Source: Tetraselmis striata (Eukaryota; Chlorophyta; Chlorodendrophyceae; Chlorodendrales; Chlorodendraceae). From it: a DNA stretch of 64,000 nucleotides. Every line of letters starts with the position of its first letter. The stretch's first letter is position 1. The notes under the pieces are model-generated. The model made no database searches, was not told where the DNA came from, and worked only from the letters and a program-made list of their open reading frames with translations. Made by a program: the position numbers and the translations under genes. The stretch spans positions 62,001 to 126,000 of the forward strand of contig VCJN01003009.1 of the NCBI GenBank assembly GCA_006384855.1, given 5' to 3'. Of the stretch, positions 52,801-62,995 are shown one piece after another.

Positions 52801-53696
52801 AGCGGGACGAAACGGTCTGTCGTCAGCGGGACGAAACGGTATGTCATCAGTGGGACAAAATGGGCCTCACCACGGAGAATGGCGTTGTCGTCCTCGGCCC
52901 ACGACTTGTAGTAGTAGTAGACGCAAATCTTGGTCATCCAGGGAGGTAGGTGCTTCTTGAAGGTCTCGCTGTTTCCGTCATGAAAAGGCATGATCTCGAC
53001 GTGACCGAGGTCATCCGAGAAGAAGTGCTCGAGAAACATGCGCACATGCTCCCTCGGTCCGGTCTGTCTGCTCTCGTATTGCTTGCGCTGCCTGATGTAC
53101 GTGGGTTCGTTATCCACCACCGACCGCTGGATCACGAGACGTCTGTGTTTCGAGACCTGATGCAAGACCTCCCACGCACGCCCACACGTGTAGATGGGGC
53201 CGCGATGATCGAAAGATCGCAAGTAGCCACCGTGATCGAACATGTAATCGAACTTGTCGGATGCCGACTCGTAGCCACCCCTGAGAACCTGAGCGAGCCG
53301 GTCAAAGGAGCGGTTCTGATTGCCAGAGTATACGGTCAACGCACGGTCCAACACGGCATCAACGAGGGCCTCTCCGCACTGTGTGTATAGCTTGTGCACG
53401 CACTTGCGCGAACAGCATGGCGACTGCTCGCTAGCCTCCTTGGCGAGCATGAGGCGGATACAATCGCGAGAGGTGCGCTTGCTGATCAGAGACGAGACCT
53501 TGCCATTACCGCTTTCGGCGACCTCATCGCAGCCCTTGCCCCACGTGTACTTCCTTTTCTCAGGCTCCTTACGATCACTCGCACGCGCGTCGCAATCACA
53601 CGAGTACCCACTGCGGCACGAACACAGCGGTACTGTAACTGTAGTGTCCGACGCGCCGGATCCTGGAGAAGAGGCCATGCTTTCGACCGCCGCCAT
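49802..53696 (-). CDS. Transposon gene 1: DUF7869-type protein, candidate transposase (4 exons)
   Basis: Exons (minus): 53696-52871, 52076-51529, 51449-50472, 50323-49802. All junctions are GT-AG and in phase, giving 957 residues. Start MAAVESMASSPGSG at 53696 is preferred over an in-frame Met at 53825. N-terminal cysteine-rich region (CSCRSGYSCDCDAR; CCSRKCVHKLY). Exon 2 has SHCPICAAGKALRD and GNFFFFEIDSMDSAK, an acidic strand that may supply a catalytic Asp. Exon 3 has RIQMDNTVRENKNRNVAALC and HLAFLPVGHTHERVDQIFSR. The D-N-x-x-x-E-N-K-N and LPVGHTHExxDQ motifs are diagnostic of DUF7869 proteins, which have an RNase H-like look and are common in repeats of algae and oomycetes. Intron 1 (52077-52870) is almost entirely minisatellite. 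Probable transposase. Confidence 0.72.
52163..52860 (+). repeat. 24-bp minisatellite array 1, in intron 1 of gene 1
   Basis: About 28 units. The core is GTCATCAG(T/C)GGGAC(G/A)AAACGG followed by two to three T. The first ten units (52163-52440) are degenerate; the rest are nearly uniform. Since 24 is a multiple of three, chance open frames cross it on both strands. Confidence 0.95.
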
Positions 53697-54236
53697 GCAG
53701 CGCGGGGCGAGTGGGTGGGGGGGGGGGGGTGAAGGACTGTGATGTGTGGTGAGGAAGAGTGACGGCCGATGACCGTTCTCGGACGGGCCGTTGACCGGGG
53801 TGCATAATATCCAGGTGCGGGTCAAAATAATTGATGACTCAAATACCGTGTTATTTCGTGCTTCTTTCGTATGTCGGAAATAGTTCTATACTAGTAAGTA
53901 CACCCGAATCCAATCCAAGGAATATATCATCCCATGAAGGAATATTATTGCCACGCCACTGTACTCTCGTACCGTTATGACTCTCGAGTAGGGAATATTT
54001 TATCTTCCAGTAATAGTAATATATAGTCGCAGTAGTTAGCCCTGTATATTCGTCGCGGTGCAAAATACATGAACCTGATGACGACGACGAGGTACACTAT
54101 AGTGTGCGCACGCGCGCCGTTGGTCCAGCAGGGGTCAGAGCGGCGGCAGACGGAAACCACGTCATTTTCACCTCTCCCTCACCGCTTCCCACCAAGAAAC
54201 CCGCTCATCTACCGCGTCAACCTACCTACCGCCAGA
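53697..54236. promoter_or_regulatory. Divergent promoter region of the transposon
   Basis: 540 bases between the two start codons, with a G11 run at 53720-53730 and AT-rich stretches at 53830-54070. Expected to hold both promoters; no specific motif identified. Confidence 0.4.
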
Positions 54237-57200
54237 ATGGCGCCGAAGAAGAACGAGCCTGCCAAGGACAAGGAAGACAAGGACGACGCCACCCCAGGTG
54301 AGTTGCGCGCGCGTACAGTAGCTGCCTGCCTGCTCGACGCGTGATACGGCCAGATCTAGCGAGTTCGGTTAGGGTTCACTGTAGAAGCGGTGTAATCTAG
54401 GACCACTCGAGGTGTAGGCAGACGAGTGGCAGCGTACAGTAGCCGCCTGCCTGCTCGACGCGTGATGCGGCCAGATCTAGCGAGTTCGGTTAGGGTTCCC
54501 TGTAGAAGCGGTGTAATCTAAGACCGCTCGAGGTGTAGGCAGACGAGTGGGAATAGAAACCCAAACGAGACGAGCGGCATCAGGGTCCTGCAGGGTAGTA
54601 TTACGTCCCGTCGAGGCAGCTGTTGCAAGCAGTAAGGATGCTAATTGGTGGTGGGAGGGGGTGGGGGTGAAGAGCGGCCAGGGGGAACCTCTGCCTGTAC
54701 TCCGCCGTAAGGAGTGGTTTAATTTTAGTGTGAAGCGCAGTACTTAAAGACATTACATTATTAAACCGCAGTACATAATGTATTGAAAATAGTTTTGTCA
54801 TCAGCGGGACAAACGGTTTGTCATCAGTGGGACAAAACGGTTTGTCATCAGTGGGACGAAACGGTTTGTCATCAGTGGGACGAAACGGTTTGTCATCAGT
54901 GGGACGAAACGGTTTGTCATCAGTGGGACGAAACGGTTTGTCATCAGCGGCACGAAACGGTTTGTCATCGGTGGGACGAAACGGTTTGTCATCAGTGGGA
55001 CGATACGGTTTGTCATCAGCGGGACGAAACGGTTTGTCATCAGTGGGACGAAACGGTTTGTCATCAGCGGGACGAAACGGTTTGTCATCAGTGGGACGAA
55101 ACGGTTTGTCATCAGCGGGACGAAAGGGTTTGTCATCAGCGGGACGAAACGTTCTGTCATCAGCGGGACGAAACGGTTTGTCATCAGTGGGACGAAACGG
55201 TCTGTCATCAGTGGGACGAAACGGTCTGTCATCAGTGGGACGAAACGGTCTGTCATCAGTGGGACGAAACGGTCTGTCATCAGTGGGACGAAACGGTCTG
55301 TCATCAGTGGGACGAAACGGTCTGTCATCAGTGGGACGAAACGTTCTGTCATCAGCGGGACGAAACGGTCTGACAGGATATGATGTTTATAGGCCGAAGG
55401 TCCAAGCGGACATCAAAACCTACCGAGAAAGCAAAAGAATTCGATGCGCTCGGAGCGCTAGTAGGGAGAAAACACAAGGCGTCATCTTCTGTGCCAGAGC
55501 AGCCGGCGGCGAAGAAGAGCCGTGCAGCCTCAGCTTCTGCAGCTGGAGCCGGCGCTGAGGCATCAGGTAACCCCTGGAAACCGAGCCTTTTACGAGGTAG
55601 AGTGCCGGCTTACGGCACGCACTCGCAAGGAGAAAGATCGGCCGCCTTGCTTTTGAGGGCCCGAATCAAGAGCGGCCAGGTCCTCTCAGATGCTCAAATG
55701 CAGACAGCGCGAAGGCTAATGGATTACGAAAAGCTCATGCAAGCTTACTATGAATCAGGTCCTTGCCTCTCCAATCAAATGATTTTTGTGAGTGCACAGT
55801 GTCATATTGACATTGTTTGAAATCATGTGCGTTGACAGGTTCGAAAGGACGCGCACATGAGACAGTAGCGACTAAAGCTTCAAAGGAATCCAAGGGGAAA
55901 GAAAAGGTTTCAGAGACGATTGTGACTCCAGGTAATTGTGACTGAAAGTATCAATCCCTGCCTTTGTGAGTGCACTGTGTCATATTGACATTGTTTGAAA
56001 TCATGTGTGTTGACAGGTTCGAAAGGACGCGCACATGAGACAGTAGCGACTAAAGCTTCAAAGGAATCCAAGGGGAAAGAAAAGGTTTCAGAGACGATTG
56101 TGACTCCAGGTAATTGTGACTGAAAGTATCAATCCCTGCCTTCTCACTCCCTTCGATTACTTTCTCGTCAATGAGTTATCTGACGTTCCAACATGTCGTA
56201 AATTGGCGCAGGCAACCGCGTCGGAAGCAGCTGGTAAATCGGGATCCCCAGGTAAGAAAAATTACGCTTGGCTTTGATGGTGTATGGCGATACCGTTCAG
56301 TAGTTAATCGTGACGCCCACTGCAGGTGTGTTGAGTACTCTCTACTCATTCTTTACAGGTTCCCCGAATCAAGGCTCTTCTTTGTCTAAAGGCCCGCCTC
56401 AAGTACCGGAAACAGAGCCTGAGCCTGAAATAGAGCACACTGAGCCGGAGCCGGAGCCCGAGCCCGAGCCTGAAACAGAGCCCAATGAGCCCGAGCCAGA
56501 GCCTCGACATGAGCCTGAAACTGAGCCAACTCAGATGGAGCCCGAGCCGGAGCCCGAGCCGGAGCCCGAGCCCACTCGGCTTGACCCGGAGCCAGAGGCC
56601 GAGCTCGAGACTCCAGCGCCGACTACCGGGCAAGCGTCCGGTTCTGGAGCCTCTGGTTCTCGAGCCCCTATTGCCGAGGCTCCGAGAAGGGTTCCTGAAT
56701 TCCTCAGTATGTGCACGGATGAAGAGGTCTTCGGCACAGAGGAAGAACAGAGGCAACGGGCGGCAGAGAAGCGTAAGCAAGCTCTCGACATCACCGGCAC
56801 TCCCGGACCCGAGAGGAAGACAAAGCTGATGACGGTCGCCTCTTACGACGACTTCTTTGACGAGAGGGACGGGTCCCAAGAAGATGACTCCTACAGCGAC
56901 TTTACCTCAAGGAGCTGGACTATCCACTGGTTCAAGAACGCAAGTGCTGAGGTCGAGATCTATTTGTACATCGAATTGCACAAGGCGAGCCTGCTGACTG
57001 GCAAGGACTTTTTCGATGATCCGAACGGGCCACTTCTCGCGTGTATCGGAAAGATCAAGGACGTCGAGCTGGACTCGGCCGGAAACTACGAGGTGAGTAA
57101 AGCTTATATGATGTCTGAATTCGTGTCAATGTCGTGTTTCAATAAGTATTAATATTCTTATGCTTGTTACCGCAGATATCTCTTGAACCTTATCGCTTGA

Positions 57201-60200
57201 CAGTGCACAAGGAGTTCAGGATCGATGTCAGCTTTGAGAGGTTGCTACTCCACGCGATCCAACCGCCACTCTCCTTCCAACCGCGGTTCCAGTCTTACTA
57301 CGCATGGACTTTGGTCGAGCGCAATGTGCTGGCGCAGGCGCTGACAGGTTTCGCGTCTGGTCAGATTGACATCGATGACTTGGCCAACATTGACAAGGAT
57401 TTTAAGAACGCGCTTCCATACGTCAACACGTTGGCCGTCCCGCCGGCCTTGAATGGCTTCAACAACACCGGTGCCGTCGACTGGATCTCTTACGGCCACC
57501 TCAGAGTCGAGATTGCTGATCCAGAGGTGAAGACATCTCACGGTGGCGACATCAACACGTTATACGCCGACAGAGTCAACCTCGTCGTCGACAAGGATAC
57601 GGGGCTGCCTCACATTTTCAGCTTCATATCCGATAAGTTCGTCGCTCCGCCGCCGGAATTTGAATTCCGTTCCCCAAAGCTGCAAGACTGCAATATGGTG
57701 GCGCAAAGCTACAAGGTAAAAGCCTATCGCGACATGTTGTACCTATCCGGATCAGATATGTGTAGTTACATATAAATCAATGCACAATGCAACTTACTGA
57801 CATCCATTTCTTGCATTTGTTATTCAGAGGAATCCTTCCCTGTCCGCCGAGAATTTCTCGGTGTCCTTTCCAGTAGTCCCTAAACAAGATTTTTCTCCGA
57901 TGAGTACGAGCCCCTCGCTCAGACCATGGCCAACTTCAAGGAGCTAGTCGCAGCACACGAAGGCGGGGAGAACCCGAGATTGGCGGATTCAAGTTCCTAC
58001 AAGCCAGAGATCGACGTCATCATCCAGTTTCTTAGCGCCTACGGCGCGCGTCAAGCCAACATCGACGGCAGCCACAGACGGGAGGCGAAGCGCATGGTGA
58101 AAGAAAACTACCCGGAAATCTACAAAGCCAACAAAGGCATCCACCTCACGTCGGCTAAGATGTACATCGGCCTCTCGCCGGAAGTCTGCCGCTACATGTC
58201 TATGAAGCTCAACGAGGCGGGTCACACCGTCGTGGGAGACACGTCGATGCACAAACTCCTGGTGAGTGACCCATTCTCCCAGATTACTATTTAGCAGAGC
58301 GTGGCAGCAAATAGGCGTAAAGTGTGACAAAAGTCGTTCTGTCGTTAGCGGGTTAAAAATATGACAGTGGGACGAAACGGTTTGTCATCAGCGGGACGAA
58401 ACGGTTTGTCATCAGCGGGACAAAACGGTCTGTCATCAGCGGGACAAAACGGTTTGTCATCAGCGGGACAAAACGGTCTGTCATCAGCGGGACAAAACGG
58501 TCTGTCATCAGCGGGACAAAACGGATTGTCATCAGCGGGACGAAACGGTTTGTCATCAGTGGGACGAAACTTTCTGTCATCAATGGGACGAAACGGTCTG
58601 TCATCAGTGGGACGAAACGGTCTGTCATTAGCGGGACGAAACGGTTTGTCATCAGTGGGACGAAGCATTCTGTCATCAGTGGGACGAAACGGTTTGTCAT
58701 CATTGGGACGAAACGGTCTGTCATCAGTGGGACGAAACGGTATGTCATCAGCGGGACAAAACGGTTTGTCATCAGTGGGACGAAACGTTCTGTCATCAGT
58801 GGGACGAAACGGTTTGTCATCAGTGGGACGAAACGGTTTGTCATCAGTGGGACGAAACGTTCTGTCATCAGCGGGACGAAACGGTTTGTCATCGAGGTAC
58901 AATCGTTCGGAATTTTGAAATCGGTGCAATTGTTTCTGCAGAACCTTCGCAGATGTTTCGAGAGCTGGTATGCAGAACAAGATGCAAATCGCCCCGGCTT
59001 TAGGGCACTTCCGCAAATCAGGGTAGTGAAGGAGTTCAAGAAGTCTGAAGTTCTTCAAGTTGAACTTGAGAAGATCGGCATCAAAGATGAGAAGAGCAGC
59101 GAGTTCTCAAATTTGATTGACCTCTGCTCGCGCCCACAACGGTGAGCTGCGTACACGATGAAAATTTATCGTGTTGTTAATGCTGCTAGATTCTGACAAA
59201 TGATTTGCGCAGTGTTTTTGAGCCCCTTGAGCAGATTTCTGAAGCCTACCGGCATGTGCAGCTCGGGGTTCGAGGATGGGACGAAGCCAGAACCAAACTC
59301 GGAGACCTATTTGTGTACTACGAGCAAGAACTCGATAGAGTCGAGCGTCTCAATTACGGCAGGCAACTCACCCAGAAGGAAGTGAGGAAGGTTTACGAAG
59401 CAATTCGGAAGCCTATCAATGCAATCCTCGATAACAAGAAGTACGGCTTCGGGAAAGACAGAGCTCACTTCCGAGTCGCCCTCATGGAGGTAAGTTGTGA
59501 CCGACCCCGGTGTCTTAATCATATGGAATACTATCATTGATTCCTTTCTCCGTACTGAAGTTTGTTTTTCGACCCAGGATGTCGGCTTTGGACCCCATGC
59601 GCCCTGGCTAGACGAGCCGTCTCTTGCCAAGCAGAGCGACAGCGCGGATCTCCCTGTGGGCCAGATGTACCTGGTGGTTGGACTGCTCATCCAAGGCGAG
59701 CACAGTGTGACCCCGAGCCTCTACGAGCTGGTGGATGACATTAAGCACGCCGGCGACAATGGCCCCATGGCTGTTACGCACACCAACGCGGAGTGGCTCG
59801 CGATGATTGAGACCTGGAGGTTTCGCGATCTCTTGCGTCGAGCAAGCATCAAGCTCATGAATGCTATTGGCACGGCAAAGGGACACGGACAGGAGATCCA
59901 ACTGCTGACGCCGGACGAACCGGCCAGGAACTGGGGGAAATATCTCTCGGACCACATCATCGAAATGGATGTGGATGACAAAGTGTCGGATGAGCAAGCG
60001 GCCGCTCGCCTTGACGCCATCACCAAGTTCCGAGCCAATGTTGATGACCTCGGCCCAACAGGCTTCCCCAGAAAATTCCAGGATTTGTTCAAAGGTGCTC
60101 ATCGCTCCGGTCCGTTGATGGTCTTGCTGACCCCTCCTGCCAGATGGGGGGACATGAAATCCGCCGATTGTCTCACACCACCACCGGTTCGAGAGCATAT

Positions 60201-61735
60201 CGCGGCCACCAACACCACCATCAGGAGTGAGGCGTATCGCATCAAGAATCAGATGCCGGACTTAGTCATCTCCTTCTTCACAGAGTTTGCTCTTCTGGCA
60301 TGTGCGCCGGAGCTTATCGCGGCTTCCGCTCCGAATGTTTCTAATGAGCTGTGGATATCGATGAAGGTAACTAAGATCTTGTGCAACCACAAATGCTCTT
60401 CTGAATTTTCGTTGTGAGCTATTAACCCGAATCTGTTTTCTAATACGCACAGGCCGAGGAACTTCCGGTGATGCCCAAGGGAGAAGGGGTCGACACGGAT
60501 GACAAGGTGTGGTTGAACACGGAGCTTTGCAAGACTTGCATTGTGGAGGGGAACTTCAAGGCTCCCGCGACAAAACAATTCGTCGCGGACGCCATGTCGG
60601 CAGTTCGTGCCAAAAAGGCAACAGTCTTCATTGCCGACGCGCTTTTCGGAGCTGGTTCGCACACATGGGACTCGAAGGATGCTGCGTGGGGTACGGACGA
60701 CTTCAACGACGTGTTTGCTTTCGCCAGGCAAGACAACCCCCACAACCCCGGTGCGTACTAGATGACTGTGCTTTCATTTATCTCATTCCCGATTTACCCC
60801 CGCGCAGGCAGTTGAATATCCAGACTGGATCTTCTGACGTCCACACTGCTCTCGATGGGTGCCATTTCTTCATTCACCTCTCGGACCAGCAACTTGGATC
60901 CGCAATCACAGCCGTTCAAAAACAAGCTGAGGACCTCATCTATCACGTCCTGACTTGGGCTAAGGATTGCGGGATGAAGATGGGCAGCTCTCTGCGTCAC
61001 GACGCTGAGTACTACCTCTACGTTAGGAAGCCTCCGCCAAGCATCATAGCTGACAACATCCGTTTCGATGATCCCCGAAGGTGAGATTTGATCCGTGGAA
61101 AATAGCCGGCTTGTATTTATTTACTCGCTAAGCCGGTTGTGCCTTTCCAGGTTCTCTACATCCATCATGTTGGGTCACTTCAAAGACAGTTCGAAATTGA
61201 AGGACGAGAACAGACAGACGGTGAACAAGTACCAAAAGCCTATCGCTCTCTTCGCTAAGCACCTTAAGATGGCGGCAACAGACGGGACAACAATCGTCGA
61301 CGTCACAGCCGGAACCGGGACAACCGCGGTGCGTGAGGGGTGCAACCCGGGTGAGTGTCTTAATGGGGTCAGCATAAAAAAATTAACGCCTTGTGCGGTT
61401 TGCCACGCCTTTTCCAGGTCGCTGCGGCCTTTTCCGTGTGGTGGGACCATATGGATCATAGCTACTCGTTCACACACAGGAACTTGAAGACGATCCTCAT
61501 TGACAACCAGAAGACGCAAATCGCTGGGATGAAGTCCAGGATGACCTCATGGTTCAAAGAGAAACCATGGGACGAGACTCAAAGACTGCGTCCAAGTGAC
61601 TTCGAGAAGTGGCCGGGTCTACCCCATCCAATGACCGTGTCAGAGGAGTTCGCAGAGCGTCTTGCGGCAGCGAAGAAAAGGCAAGAGGCGGCAGAGCGCC
61701 GAGGGGATTATGTGATCGAAGATGATGATATGTAG
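54237..61735 (+). CDS. Transposon gene 2: large protein with degenerate N6-methyltransferase-like C-terminus (about 13 exons)
   Basis: Exons fitted: 54237-54297, 55393-55566, 55839-55931, 56017-56109, 56359-57092, 57176-57715, 57828-58261, 58942-59141, 59213-59489, 59578-60366, 60453-60750, 60808-61080, 61151-61328, 61418-61735; about 1,490 residues. N-terminus basic ([17 protein letters not shown]); exon 5 has an acidic Glu-Pro repeat. The middle is unrecognised (FVDDL-poor, helical, for example [18 protein letters not shown]). Near the end, [18 protein letters not shown] is an AdoMet-binding motif I across the last intron, and [14 protein letters not shown] sits where a DPPY-type motif would be. 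A one-base shift near 57893 (T run) and a phase problem at 60808 remain. Possible DNA-modifying partner of the transposase. Confidence 0.6.
54311..54552 (+). repeat. Tandem duplication, 2 x 121 bp, intron 1 of gene 2
   Basis: GCGTACAGTAGC(T/C)GCCTGCC starts both copies (54311 and 54432). Both contain GCCAGATCTAGCGAGTTCGG and end in GAGGTGTAGGCAGACGAGTG. Confidence 0.9.
54793..55376 (+). repeat. 24-bp minisatellite array 2, intron 1 of gene 2
   Basis: About 24 units of the same repeat and in the same absolute orientation as arrays 1 and 3. It ends 16 bases before the exon 2 acceptor. Confidence 0.95.
55788..56143 (+). repeat. Tandem duplication, 2 x 178 bp, duplicating an exon of gene 2
   Basis: 55788-55965 and 55966-56143 are nearly identical. 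Each holds a 93-base exon with its acceptor (GTTGACAG) and donor (GTAATT), so the protein carries the same 31 residues twice ([20 protein letters not shown] core). Confidence 0.9.
58361..58893 (+). repeat. 24-bp minisatellite array 3, in the 58262-58941 intron of gene 2
   Basis: About 22 units of the same repeat. The flanking exons (57828-58261 and 58942-59141) join in phase. Confidence 0.95.
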
Positions 61736-61767
61736 TACAATTCCGCAAAATTAGCCGCTCATATGTT

Positions 61768-61965
61768 TTGTCCCGGCTTTGACAGAGTTCAGCCCCGGAC
61801 GGCACAAACTACTTGTAGCCATCACGGCCCCCGCTCTTTTTTGTCCCAGTTTGGACAGAGTTTCAGCCTCCGATGGCGCAAACTTCTTGTAACCATCCCG
61901 TTTCCTTCAATCTTTTGATTTGTCCCTGCTTGGACGGAATTGGTTTCCCCGACTTGGCACAAAAT
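61768..61965 (+). repeat. Subterminal repeats of the transposon, 3 diverged copies
   Basis: TTTTGTCCC..(C/T)TTTGACAGAGTT, TTTTGTCCCAGTTTGGACAG and TTTGTCCCTGCTTGGACGGA are each followed ~20 bases later by GGC(A/G)CAAA(C/A). The matching left side has ATTTTGTCCAAAATGGGACA at about 49704. Confidence 0.65.
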
Positions 61966-62049
61966 GAACCAACCGGCATTCATATTAGCTTGCAATCCCA
62001 CTGCTGCCCCCAAACCCTGATTTAGACCTAACCACAATGCACCGCGTGC

Positions 62050-62079
62050 CTCGGGGCAAAATAGGTTGCATTACTGTTA
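62050..62079 (-). repeat. Right terminal inverted repeat
   Basis: Inverse of 49509-49538 with four mismatches in 30. It is followed directly by ACAG, which also precedes the left repeat. Confidence 0.75.
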
Positions 62080-62995
62080 CAGGCGTTGACCGCCATGTGC
62101 TGCGTTTTTGTTGTTGCGCACGACAAGGCGATGCGGTCGGCCGTCTTTGACGAATGCTGGCCGCGCGACACCCAGACGGGGATCCCTTACCCTCTGAAGA
62201 AGACGCAGAGGTTTCCCATCGCCGCGCCACCGTACATCGAGCGGATCTGCTACGCTACTTTCAACTACCGTGCCGGCTACACAGCCGAAAACCACATCTA
62301 CGCCAAGGGTACCGTCATCGCCGCGTTCCGAGGGTACACCCCCCTCCCCCTTCCTCCCAGCCCCATTGCGACCATCTATGTGGGTTGTGCTGACGGTGCA
62401 CCTTGTGCTATACCGGAAGCAGGGGAACGCCAAGAACTACCTCGCTCAGCACTGCTTTCAGAATGAGGGCAATAAGTAGGTAGGAATAAGGGACTACCAT
62501 TGCCGATCGAGGACCGACTCGCGAAGGCTCTCGACCTTGCAGAGGCATGGCAGCAGAGCGAGCTCGGGAGGAACTACCAAGCCTAGGAGGTCTGCGAGGT
62601 GACGCACGCCGCACTCGGAAGCCGCAGGTGAGTCGCGTTTGTTTTTGCACTACTTGTTCGATTACACTACAGCCACCGCCGCGACAAGCAATCAACACGC
62701 ATACCGACTTTCGCACTTGTTGTATCAGACCCTTGCCCAGTCCCTACATTTGGCGGTAATAAGCCGATCGTATCAAGTGTTCATCGCAACAAGGTAGTGT
62801 CGCTGCCGCTGGCGGGCACCGCTGCGTTTGATTTGTGGTTTGTGGGCATGCTGAAGCAGCAGCAGAAGAGGGCGGGCGGCATCATCAAAAACAACACCAA
62901 CGCGGTCAAGAACCAGGCCGCCACGCAAGCCTTCCCCGGCGACAACGTCGACGAGGCCGGAGGCTGGAGCCCCCGCGGCCAAGAAGGCCAAGTAG
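62080..62995 (+). pseudogene. Interrupted coding remnants, unknown family
   Basis: Protein-like segments in different frames: PYIERICYATFNYRAGYTAE (about 62230), LAKALDLAEAWQQSELGRNY (about 62520, ending in a stop), a donor at 62631, AFDLWFVGMLKQQQKRAGG (about 62825) and a Lys-rich end at 62995. These could be exons of one decayed gene beside the transposon. No family recognised. Confidence 0.3.

Larger units (their letters stand above)
49509..62079. mobile_element. 12.6-kb DNA transposon with divergent DUF7869-type and methyltransferase-like genes
   Basis: The ends carry imperfect terminal inverted repeats: AACAGTAAT..AACCTATTTTGC at 49509-49538, and its inverse at 62050-62079, with 26 of 30 positions matching. 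Outside both ends lies ACAG, a possible 4-bp target-site duplication. Inside are two large multi-exon genes transcribed away from each other from a 540-bp central region (53697-54236). Three of their introns are mainly a 24-bp minisatellite. GGGACAAA/TTTGTCCC sites occur near both ends and in the arrays. This is a coherent cut-and-paste-type element; I do not recognise a published family with exactly this organisation. Confidence 0.75.

Noticed and set aside
52163..58893. Regularly repeated 24-bp arrays that could suggest CRISPR or a repeat protein
   Set aside because: Units are head to tail with no unique spacers, so not CRISPR. The open frames on both strands arise because 24 is a multiple of three; exon phases show that the arrays are intronic.
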